Below are positions 1 to 5,580 of a stretch of 14,819 nt of DNA, piece by piece. The stretch covers positions 1 through 14,819 of the forward strand of contig JAUVYQ010000063.1 of the NCBI GenBank assembly GCA_030603035.1, given 5' to 3'. The DNA comes from Phycisphaerae bacterium (GTDB lineage: Bacteria; Planctomycetota; Phycisphaerae; Sedimentisphaerales; SG8-4). The translations under genes and the position numbers were made by a program. Each line of letters starts with the position of its first letter. Within the stretch, counting starts at the first letter, position 1. A model generated the notes under the pieces. It did no database searches. It worked only from the letters and a program-made list of their open reading frames with translations, and was not told the DNA's origin.

Positions 1-52
1 CCCAATTTTCGACTCAAACGCGCATGTTCGCCCAATAGTAGAGAGACAGTAC

Positions 53-77
53 AATTTGAAATTTGAAATTTGAAATT
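53..77. repeat. 7-bp tandem repeat AATTTGA, about 3.6 copies
   Basis: The unit AATTTGA is repeated three times and followed by AATT without a mismatch. It is one of several 7-bp-period repeats in this window, and I see no function for it. Confidence 0.85.
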
Positions 78-112
78 CACGTCGCCAATGAACCATTTGA
101 CCATTTACAAGC

Positions 113-175
113 ATCGAGTATCCAGTATCCAGTATCGAGTATCGAGTATCCAGTATCGAGTATCCAGTATCGTGA
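113..175. repeat. 7-bp tandem repeat ATC(G/C)AGT, 8 copies plus a decayed ninth
   Basis: Eight consecutive heptamers read ATCGAGT or ATCCAGT. Only the fourth base varies (G or C); the other six are invariant. A ninth unit (169-175) is degraded. Variation restricted to one fixed position is also seen in the other short repeats of this window. A 78-aa reading frame over it simply translates the repeat and is not called. Confidence 0.9.
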
Positions 176-180
176 ATCCA

Positions 181-210
181 ACTTTAGCTCACTTTAGGCA
201 CTTTAGCTCA
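181..210. repeat. Short direct repeat ACTTTAG(C/G)
   Basis: Three near-identical units beginning ACTTTAGC or ACTTTAGG follow each other at about 10-bp spacing, immediately after the heptamer array. This is low-complexity repeat DNA with no recognised function. Confidence 0.6.
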
Positions 211-272
211 CTCTTCACTAAATTGCCCTCTACATCTGTCGAGAATCCTCGACAAATCGCACCCTTTTTATG

Positions 273-615
273 CAAAACAAAGCCAATTTGCTGGATGTCC
301 AAATGAACGTAAATTCAATATTAACAAAGGATTACAGAAAAAACGACGCTTTCGCAGTCCAAAAAAACAAACCCAAAACAAACCCAATTTGCCAGAGGGT
401 AAAATTGATGCAAAGTGTGTAGTTACAAAGGATTATGAAGAAAAATGCGGATAAGGGCTATGAAAAAACAAAGCCAAAACAAACCCAATTTTCGAAAAGC
501 ACAAATGAATGTAAACTCATTTATAACAAAGGATTACAGAAAAAAAGATGATTTCGCAGTCCAAAAAAACAAACCCAAACAAAGCCAATTTCAAAAGAGC
601 CCAAATGAATGTCAG
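273..615. repeat. Tandem array of about 101-bp units, roughly 3.3 copies
   Basis: The landmark CCAATTT begins at 283, 384, 485 and 585, and ACAAAGG begins at 324, 425 and 526. The spacing is thus 101, 101 and 100 bp. The first and third units are well conserved, sharing for example TAACAAAGGATTACAGAAAA and TTCGCAGTCCAAAAAAAC. The middle unit is diverged and the last is partial. The period is not divisible by three, so the array shifts frame with every unit and cannot encode a repeat protein. It is rich in A on the plus strand. It resembles an interspersed repeat family of planctomycete genomes, but that is memory rather than a search result. Confidence 0.8.
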
Positions 616-632
616 AGTTTCTACGAGCCCAT

Positions 633-1355
633 TTACCTTATTTTGTGGGGCACTTCCAGGCCGTGTTCGGTCATCAGTTTTGAATCCGACATTATCTTTT
701 TAGCGCCACCATCGGCGATAATGCGGCCCTTATCGAGCAGGACAGCTCTATCGGCAAGTGCGGCTGCAAAATTCATATCGCAGGTTGCTATTATCAGGGT
801 CTGAGGCAGACTGCCAAGCAGCTTTATAAGATTGTTACGGTTTCTTGGGTCCAGACTGCCGTCGGGTTCGTCGAGTGTAATTATTTTCGGTGCCATAGAC
901 AGTATAGTTGCTATTGCAGCAGCTCGTTTTTGTCCGGCTGAGAGATGATGGGGAGCTTTGTCCGCCAGTTCGGTTAAGCCAACGGTTTGCAGCACATTGG
1001 CGACGCGCAGCTTTACTTGCTCGGCTTCGAGGCCCATATTAAGTGGGCCAAATGCTACATCGTCGAACAATCTGGGCATAAATAATTGGTCGTCGGGGTT
1101 TTCCAGACAGGAGCCGAGGCGAGTGCGAATCTTTTTTAGATTTTTCCTGTTGATTTGCAAGCCATCAATAAGCACTTTTCCGGTCCCTTTTACAAAGCCG
1201 GCCATTGCAAGCAGCAATGTTGATTTGCCCGCTCCATTCGGACCTATCAGGGCGAGTCTTTGACCATGTTCGACACTTAGGGTTATGTTACTGAGAGCGG
1301 CTGTGCCGTCGGGATATTCGTATGAAAAATTTTCTATTTCAATCGCTTTTGCCAT
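633..1355 (-). CDS. cbiO: CbiO-type ATPase subunit of a cobalt/nickel ECF transporter
   Basis: This is the ATP-hydrolysing A component of an ECF-type metal importer; it works as a dimer on the cytoplasmic face of CbiQ. The 240-aa protein has the Walker A motif GPNGAGKST (38-46), a CbiO-type NPDDQLF segment (86-92), the signature LSAGQ (138-142), Walker B LDEP (161-164) and D-loop SLDP (167-170). The ATG at 1355 is chosen because AAAGGA lies 6 nt upstream; a longer frame starts with TTG inside a repeat and is rejected. Two residues are odd. The Q-loop Gln of the family is Glu85, and the H-switch position reads TCD with Cys192 instead of His. Both are clear in the DNA (GAA and TGC codons). It is the last gene of the operon, separated from cbiQ by a palindromic repeat. 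Family assignment is firm; how well it hydrolyses ATP is open. Confidence 0.93.
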   Translation of the reverse strand: MAKAIEIENFSYEYPDGTAALSNITLSVEHGQRLALIGPNGAGKSTLLLAMAGFVKGTGKVLIDGLQINRKNLKKIRTRLGSCLENPDDQLFMPRLFDDVAFGPLNMGLEAEQVKLRVANVLQTVGLTELADKAPHHLSAGQKRAAAIATILSMAPKIITLDEPDGSLDPRNRNNLIKLLGSLPQTLIIATCDMNFAAALADRAVLLDKGRIIADGGAKKIMSDSKLMTEHGLEVPHKIR

Positions 1356-1371
1356 AGCGAATCCTTTTCCT

Positions 1372-1460
1372 GCCACCAAGGCACAAAGACACCAAGATTA
1401 TAAAATAAAAGGTTTTTAAACTTCACTTGTTATTCCTTTGTGTCTTGGTGTCTTAGTGGC
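1372..1460. repeat. Palindromic intergenic element built from 8-bp CACNAAGN units (copy 1)
   Basis: Two 25-nt arms (1372-1396 and 1436-1460) are inverted copies of a pattern GCCAC followed by repeated AAGNCACN. Mismatches between the arms fall only at the N positions. The spacer is about 39 nt and AT-rich. The element fills most of the gap between the cbiQ stop and the cbiO start, so its RNA would form a long imperfect hairpin inside the operon transcript. It could stabilise mRNA ends or attenuate downstream expression; this is inference. Confidence 0.85.
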
Positions 1461-1468
1461 CTGAATTC

Positions 1469-2245
1469 CTACTGTAAAACCGGTCTTAAAAAAAAGTATA
1501 GTGCCAACATAAAGGATGCAGAGATAAGGGCAAAGATATAGTCTGAGCGACGAATTTGCAGCTTCGACAGCGTACGCCAGCTTCCATCAAAGCCGCGGCT
1601 CTGCATTGCAATATTTATGCGCTCGGCGGTGTCAATGCTGCGAATTAGCAAGGAGCCAAGCATGGCGCCTGCGATTTTGAGCTCCGCCTTGAACCCGAGA
1701 TTTCGCAGCGCCCTTCCTGCTCTTGCACGCAATATGTGATGGGCCCTGTCTATAAGAACAAATATGTAGCGGTACAGAAAACCAAGCTGAATAATCAGTA
1801 ACTTCGGCAGACCCAGACGCTGCAGGCCGGCGAGCAAATCGCTAAACCGCGTAGTAGAGACCAGGGCTATCAGAGCCAGCATCGTAACGATGAATTTCCC
1901 GAGAATGGTGAAACATCGCACCCAGCCGAGTGAGCTCTGCCAGAGAAACGGCCCAAAGGCAACGGTAACGGGGGTCTTATCATACAGCGGACAACTCAGG
2001 GCCAAAACCAAAACAAATGGGCTGACCAGCAGTATATGTTTGAAGGCAAATCTTAGCGGAATTCCGCCTAATACCAGAATTGTGAACGGCCCAACAGCGT
2101 AACAGACCACGATAGCAAGCGAGGTACGGGGCAGAGAAATAACCACAGCGGTAAAAACAAGCACAACTATAAACTTTACCCTGCTGTCAAGCCGATGTAT
2201 GGGCGAGTCCTGATAAGCAAATTTGTCTATATATGCGTGGTGCAT
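1469..2245 (-). CDS. cbiQ: CbiQ/EcfT transmembrane subunit of a cobalt/nickel transporter
   Basis: This is the inner-membrane T component, which couples the CbiO ATPase to the substrate-binding CbiM. The 258-aa protein is largely hydrophobic, with membrane segments near residues 22-60, 68-88, 112-132 and 234-252. It carries family landmarks: LQRLGLP (141-147), an Arg/Ala-rich coupling stretch RARAGRALR (173-181), and the conserved AMQSRGF (213-219), which corresponds to the A-R-G coupling-helix motif of EcfT proteins. The ATG at 2245 (MHHAYIDKFAY) is preferred although its ribosome-binding site is weak. A longer frame would begin with TTG inside the upstream hairpin repeat and would translate that repeat. 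Length matches the CbiQ family. It sits between cbiM and cbiO, with repeat elements on both sides. Confidence 0.93.
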   Translation of the reverse strand: MHHAYIDKFAYQDSPIHRLDSRVKFIVVLVFTAVVISLPRTSLAIVVCYAVGPFTILVLGGIPLRFAFKHILLVSPFVLVLALSCPLYDKTPVTVAFGPFLWQSSLGWVRCFTILGKFIVTMLALIALVSTTRFSDLLAGLQRLGLPKLLIIQLGFLYRYIFVLIDRAHHILRARAGRALRNLGFKAELKIAGAMLGSLLIRSIDTAERINIAMQSRGFDGSWRTLSKLQIRRSDYIFALISASFMLALYFFLRPVLQ

Positions 2246-2275
2246 GAAAAACTCAAAACTCAAATTCCAATTTTT

Positions 2276-2345
2276 GCCACAAAGGCACCAAGACACCAAG
2301 GTTTTTTTTATTATTAATTCCTTCGTGACTTTGTGTCTTCGTGGC
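2276..2345. repeat. Palindromic element of 8-bp CACNAAGN units (copy 2), overlapping the cbiM 3' end
   Basis: Arms 2276-2300 and 2321-2345 are inverted copies with the same GCCAC + AAGNCACN pattern as the element at 1372-1460, and they differ only at N positions. The loop is about 20 nt and AT-rich. The 2321-2345 arm lies inside the end of cbiM and encodes its last residues; the stop codon is in the loop. The other arm lies in the cbiM-cbiQ gap. Confidence 0.88.
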
Positions 2346-3363
2346 TATTCCTCAAAATCCACGCTGTCAGCCAGACGGCAGCCATTGTTACTGCTGAGCC
2401 GACCACGCCTGCAAAGCTGGTCCAACCGGCAGCCCCAATTGGGGCTGCCTGAGCTTCACCTGTTTCACCAATTGCCGAACTTCTTCGCGAATAATCAGGC
2501 AGCAGAGAATATCTTGACTGGAAATCATCCACGGCCACAATCGTTAGACTTTCATTAGATACAACAGCTTCAAAATCCGGCTGGTCAGGTCTCTCGGCAT
2601 AGCTCCACTCCAAGCCGTCGGGCATATCCGAGGCCAGTAAAGAAAGTCCTGCACCGATAACAATAGTAAAAATCACTAACGTTATTAGCACTGCTTTTCT
2701 ACTTAATCTAACTTTACCCGGCAGAGAATCCACAAACACATCCGGTCTGACCTGCTGTAAATATCCTAATACCGCCACGGTAATCAAGCCTTCAACAAAG
2801 CCAACTAAAAAATGCACACCGAGCATTGTTATCAGGAAAGTCGAGAACGGAACCGCCAATACACCCGACAGTGCCGCCTGTACCGGAACAAGAACCGCAC
2901 CTGCTTCAATGGCAATCACACAAGCTACCATAGCCCCAATGTATGTCCGCAAACTGCTGAATGGCCCCGCCGTAGCAGTCTTGTACAAAAAGTAACCGAG
3001 GTAACTGGGCACAAGGGCCATATTGATAATGTTACACCCAAGGGCCAGCAGCCCGCCGTCCTGGAATATAAGGCACTGAACAATCACTACCGAAGATATG
3101 ACTATTGCGCCTAAGTGCGGACCTAATATGATTGCCAGCAACACCGCTCCAACCATATGTCCGCTCGTTCCGGGCATCGCCGGCAGCCGGATGGTCACCA
3201 TTTGTGCGGCAAAAATGAAAGCTCCCAAAATACCCATCAGAGCAAGCTTGTCTGCGGCGATAACCTGCCTGGCCTTTCTGCAGATAAGGCCCAGGCCGCC
3301 GGCGGCTATTGCCAGTGTTCCGGCAGCAACCGGGACCGATAGTAATTCGTTGGCCATATGCAT
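2314..3363 (-). CDS. cbiM: CbiM-type cobalt/nickel substrate-capture protein with C-terminal PDGLE (CbiN-like) part
   Basis: This is the membrane S component that binds the metal ion for the CbiQO module. The 349-aa protein starts Met-His, as expected for a family in which the N-terminal Met amine, His2 and a downstream His ligate the metal. That second His is probably His69 in GTSGHM (65-70). Several hydrophobic helices follow up to about 200, including the motif HFLVGFVEGL (184-193). After a further helix (224-243) comes the PDGLE motif (248-252), an extracytoplasmic linker, and a final helix (about 316-337), so CbiM and a CbiN/PDGLE-like part are fused. The start at 3363 has AGGAGG 8 nt upstream. 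The last nine residues are encoded by the arm of a repeat element and are unlikely to be ancestral. Cobalt versus nickel cannot be decided from sequence. Confidence 0.92.
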   Translation of the reverse strand: MHMANELLSVPVAAGTLAIAAGGLGLICRKARQVIAADKLALMGILGAFIFAAQMVTIRLPAMPGTSGHMVGAVLLAIILGPHLGAIVISSVVIVQCLIFQDGGLLALGCNIINMALVPSYLGYFLYKTATAGPFSSLRTYIGAMVACVIAIEAGAVLVPVQAALSGVLAVPFSTFLITMLGVHFLVGFVEGLITVAVLGYLQQVRPDVFVDSLPGKVRLSRKAVLITLVIFTIVIGAGLSLLASDMPDGLEWSYAERPDQPDFEAVVSNESLTIVAVDDFQSRYSLLPDYSRRSSAIGETGEAQAAPIGAAGWTSFAGVVGSAVTMAAVWLTAWILRNSHEDTKSRRN

Positions 3364-3436
3364 AATAAAATCCTCCTATTATCTTTTTTTGGTTAACCTT
3401 TCTGCTTTTTGTTCTCACCATATAAAACTTTGGCGC

Positions 3437-4735
3437 TTAAAAAGTCATTTGTGCCCGCACGCCTAATACAACGGCATCGCTGACCGTTCTGTCGCCGCCC
3501 GGGTTGCCAATGTACTGAACACTCGGACTGATATTCAGCCACGGCGTTACCTGCACACTGTAATAAAGTTCAAGAGCATTTTCATAATCGTCGGTATAGC
3601 TCGCAGACGCCTTGTCGCTGAAAATGCCCTGAGCAAAACCTGCGCCGAGCACATCGTCGTTACGACCTTCTACAAGACCCTGATACTGAAAACCTATGCT
3701 CCAGAAGTTGGCAATATCGTTCCTCTCGCTGTTTGCGTAGCCATACCTGAAGAACACACCAAGGCCCTGGCTGTCCTCAGCATCAGCATTCTCCTTGGCC
3801 AGCATCTGGTCACAGCTTAGATAAAAGCCGACATCATCGCGGTAACTCTTGCCGGCGTTCGCATAGTCCGTGTTGGCCTTCGGCTGAGGGTCATACCAGA
3901 GACCTGCACGATATGCCCCCTGCAGCGGGCCGTTTGCAGAATCAAATTGTGGTACAATACCCGTCTCCAAAATGTACAAGAAATAGTCTTCGTCGTGGAA
4001 TGTAGTTCTAAATCCGGTCTCCCTTACATCAGCTTGAGCATCAGCTACCGCTGCCGATACGTACCAGAACCTGGTGGGGTTGTAGTGAACAGCTATGCCC
4101 AGGCCGTAGTCTGGAAACGGAATGGTCGGGTTGTTAATCAGGGCGTTATTAAGGAACTGGGTGGTTTCATCATTGGCGTAGCTGCTGCAATCAAACGATA
4201 CCGGGCAGCCGTGACAATCAAATCCGCCGGTCAAATCCATCTTACCAATCCGCAGATGGAAAGTATCATCGAACATAACCTGCTCATACCACAGTTCGCT
4301 AACATCCATCGAGCGTCTGGGTGCGCCATCACCGTTTACGCCGAATGCACTGCCTACTGATGGAGCATCAATGCCACCGGATTTCGACCATTTTCCCTCG
4401 GTGAGCATATACAAGCTGCCGCCTTCGATACCCAACAGCTTTCCAAGGTCCGCCGAAAGCTCCAAATCATAGCTGCCAGAATATCGACCGGCCCGCCGGT
4501 GCTTGCTGATGCCGCCGCGAACGTTCTGCTGATAAATCTGCGTAACACCTAAGCCCAGTTCTATACCGCTCTCGGCAAGACCGTCACCGAGGCCAAAGAA
4601 GCCGTCTGTCAGTGTCTCCCGCTGCCAGATACTACCAGGGTAATCTGTCTTTTCGGATTTGGCGTTGTCCGCTCGTGAAAGATTCGCTGCACTCAACAAA
4701 AGCACCACACTTAGAAAAATCCTTATTCCACTCAT
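3437..4735 (-). CDS. OprB-like outer-membrane porin, first gene of the metal-uptake operon
   Basis: This is a predicted outer-membrane beta-barrel. The 432-aa product starts with a Sec signal peptide (hydrophobic 5-19, likely cleavage after Ser-Arg-Ala at 20-22). It ends in RAQMTF, the C-terminal Phe typical of barrels handed to the BAM machinery. Alternating aromatic strands and the general layout resemble carbohydrate-selective OprB-type porins. Residues 172-183 hold a cysteine cluster (FDCHGCPVSFDC; Cys174, 177, 183), unusual for a porin. The ATG at 4735 is chosen because AAGGAG lies 5 nt upstream; a GTG two codons earlier would sit on top of that site. cbiM follows after 73 nt on the same strand, which suggests a role in metal passage across the outer membrane. 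The specific substrate is inferred only from context. Confidence 0.8.
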   Translation of the reverse strand: MSGIRIFLSVVLLLSAANLSRADNAKSEKTDYPGSIWQRETLTDGFFGLGDGLAESGIELGLGVTQIYQQNVRGGISKHRRAGRYSGSYDLELSADLGKLLGIEGGSLYMLTEGKWSKSGGIDAPSVGSAFGVNGDGAPRRSMDVSELWYEQVMFDDTFHLRIGKMDLTGGFDCHGCPVSFDCSSYANDETTQFLNNALINNPTIPFPDYGLGIAVHYNPTRFWYVSAAVADAQADVRETGFRTTFHDEDYFLYILETGIVPQFDSANGPLQGAYRAGLWYDPQPKANTDYANAGKSYRDDVGFYLSCDQMLAKENADAEDSQGLGVFFRYGYANSERNDIANFWSIGFQYQGLVEGRNDDVLGAGFAQGIFSDKASASYTDDYENALELYYSVQVTPWLNISPSVQYIGNPGGDRTVSDAVVLGVRAQMTF

Positions 4736-4780
4736 ATTCACTCCTTATCTGTTCAAAAACAAAATCGCATCCGGCGCATA

Positions 4781-4809
4781 AGAATATGAACTTCGTGCTA
4801 CCCTGTCAA
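4781..4809 (-). promoter_or_regulatory. Promoter of the porin-cbiMQO operon
   Basis: On the minus strand a perfect TTGACA (4809-4804) is followed by a 17-nt spacer and TATTCT (4786-4781). The expected start point lies about 35-40 nt before the porin ATG. The spacing and the match to the sigma70 consensus make this the likely promoter. Confidence 0.65.
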
Positions 4810-4823
4810 GAAAATAATTGACA
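4804..4823. promoter_or_regulatory. Inverted repeat TGTCAA-N8-TTGACA between divergent genes
   Basis: The two back-to-back hexamers are also the -35 boxes of the porin promoter (minus strand) and of a possible cupin promoter (plus strand: TTGACA at 4818-4823, 17 nt, then a weak TAAATA at 4841-4846). A third TTGACAA half-site lies at 4854-4860. The symmetry may simply be the paired -35 boxes, or it may be a shared operator for a metal-responsive regulator; the sequence does not decide. Confidence 0.45.
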
Positions 4824-4890
4824 AAAAATGATAAATTTTTTAAATATGCTCATTTGACAACAAAAATACCGGCTTCAGGAAAGTTTTAAG

Positions 4891-5253
4891 ATGTCGTCAG
4901 AAAAAGTTCTCATAATAGATTTGAACGAGAACCCCGAATATCAAGAGCTTTTAGATGGTCACCCACAAACCTGTGGAATGCGCTCAGGCAGAGTATATGT
5001 GCAGCCCGGCCAGACCTGTGGCCGGCACACTACCAGCCATCATGAGGACGTGCTTGTTTTCCTTTCCGGCCACGGACTGCTGCTAATTGGCGAAAACGAC
5101 CGCCTCCAGGTCGGCGAAGGGAAAATATCCTATATACCGCCGCATACCGTCCACGACGTCAAAAATACCGGCGCCAAACCACTTATTTACATTTATTGTG
5201 TCGCACCTGTCATAAGAAACTCAAAACTAAAAACTAAAAACTCAAAACTATGA
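4891..5253 (+). CDS. Small cupin-domain protein, divergent from the metal-uptake operon
   Basis: This is a single-domain cupin of 120 aa. The first cupin motif is at about 44-60, with His46, His50, His51, Glu52 and the closing Gly60. The second is at about 77-92, with Pro83-Pro84-His85, His88 and Asn92. These histidines could bind a metal ion. There is no signal peptide, so it is probably cytoplasmic. The ATG at 4891 follows an AGGA about 10 nt upstream. It is transcribed divergently from the porin-cbiMQO operon, so a link to metal handling is possible but unproven. Cupins also include isomerases and sugar-binding proteins, and the exact activity cannot be read here. The last 12 residues (RNSKLKTKNSKL) translate a heptamer repeat (AACT(A/C)AA) that also supplies the stop codon region. 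Confidence 0.78.
   Translation: MSSEKVLIIDLNENPEYQELLDGHPQTCGMRSGRVYVQPGQTCGRHTTSHHEDVLVFLSGHGLLLIGENDRLQVGEGKISYIPPHTVHDVKNTGAKPLIYIYCVAPVIRNSKLKTKNSKL
5218..5250. repeat. 7-bp repeat AACT(A/C)AA forming the 3' end of the cupin gene
   Basis: Four full heptamers, AACTCAA or AACTAAA, and a partial fifth run through the end of the cupin reading frame. The same unit occurs in front of cbiQ (around 2251-2265) and between queA and the sulfatase gene. Confidence 0.8.
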
Positions 5254-5309
5254 GTGGGTTGGAAGCCTTCTTTTCTTAAGATTATCCCTGCCGTCGGCCG
5301 CCTTATTGA

Positions 5310-5323
5310 GGCTGATATCAGCC
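5310..5323. repeat. Perfect 14-bp palindrome GGCTGATATCAGCC
   Basis: The sequence equals its own reverse complement, in the gap between the cupin gene and the small-RNA candidate. It could be a protein-binding site. No T-tract follows, so it is not a terminator. Confidence 0.5.
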
Positions 5324-5360
5324 CTGAGAGGCCAAAAACGGGGAAATAAGTGGGCAAAAT

Positions 5361-5399
5361 AAAAAAAAGTTAAAAAAAGTTAAAAAAATTTTGAAAAAA
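5361..5399. promoter_or_regulatory. Helically phased A-tracts upstream of a promoter
   Basis: Runs of A occupy 5361-5368, 5372-5378, 5382-5388 and 5394-5399, with centres about 10-11 bp apart. A-tracts in phase with the helix are known to bend DNA, and A-rich DNA just upstream of -35 can act as an UP element. The block ends 4 bp before the -35 of the next feature. Confidence 0.6.
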
Positions 5400-5402
5400 T
5401 GC

Positions 5403-5430
5403 TTGCAAAACTCATCCTGGGGGTTATAAT
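5403..5430 (+). promoter_or_regulatory. Sigma70-type promoter of the small-RNA candidate
   Basis: TTGCAA (5403-5408), a 16-nt spacer and a perfect TATAAT (5425-5430) lie directly downstream of phased A-tracts. Transcription would start near 5436-5438. No reading frame of reasonable size with a ribosome-binding site follows, and a strong terminator lies about 145 nt downstream. Confidence 0.65.
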
Positions 5431-5436
5431 TGTAAA

Positions 5437-5580
5437 TGTAATAAAATCGTTTGTTCTTTTCTTCTTGTAGTGTCTTGGTTTTGGTGAGACAGTGGAGATT
5501 TTTATAGGTTTGGACTTTATTCTCTAAATGAAACGCTGTCTCGCAAAGGCCGGAGTCGTTAAAGATTCCGGCCTTTTTTT
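5437..5580 (+). ncRNA. Candidate standalone structured small RNA
   Basis: A roughly 145-nt transcript is bounded by a promoter and an intrinsic terminator. After a U-rich single-stranded leader, 5484-5494 can pair with 5534-5544 as an 11-bp stem including two G-U pairs. This encloses an inner GAGA/TCTC pairing (5495-5498 with 5521-5524). The terminator stem follows immediately. A 42-codon frame from the ATG at 5528 runs through the terminator and has no ribosome-binding site, so coding is unlikely. I do not recognise it as 6S RNA, tmRNA, RNase P or a known riboswitch. No gene lies downstream on the same strand for about 1 kb, which argues against a leader. Confidence 0.5.
5545..5580 (+). terminator. 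Strong intrinsic terminator
   Basis: A 13-bp stem (5545-5557 with 5564-5576, one G-U pair) with loop GTTAAA is rich in G/C at its core and is followed by an uninterrupted T run to 5580. It would stop transcription on the plus strand. Confidence 0.85.

Larger units (their letters stand above)
1..632. repeat. Repeat-rich intergenic field without a convincing gene
   Basis: This stretch lies downstream of cbiO and holds several short tandem repeats and a longer tandem array, listed separately. Reading frames cross it on the plus strand (70-306 and 445-804). Their predicted peptides are direct translations of the repeats (runs such as VSSIQYR, or Lys/Gln/Asn-rich stretches), and the main repeat period is not a multiple of three, so I do not call them genes. 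No tRNA, rRNA or CRISPR structure is visible. Confidence 0.8.

Noticed and set aside
70..306. Plus-strand 78-aa reading frame
   Set aside because: It translates the ATC(G/C)AGT heptamer array and neighbouring repeats; no ribosome-binding site and no family.
273..615. CRISPR array
   Set aside because: The units are about 101 bp and similar along much of their length; there are no short identical repeats separated by unique spacers and no cas genes.
445..804. Plus-strand 119-aa reading frame
   Set aside because: Its first half translates the 101-bp tandem repeat and its second half runs antisense through the cbiO 3' end.
1356..1379. Upstream TTG start extending CbiO by eight residues
   Set aside because: The TTG lies in the palindromic repeat, whereas the ATG at 1355 has AAAGGA at good spacing.
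2246..2299. Upstream TTG start extending CbiQ by 18 residues
   Set aside because: The extension is a translation of the hairpin repeat; homologues start near MHHAYIDKFAY.
3364..3436. Cobalamin or nickel riboswitch in front of cbiM
   Set aside because: The gap is only 73 nt and shows no conserved riboswitch core; just a GGTTAACC palindrome and T-rich DNA.
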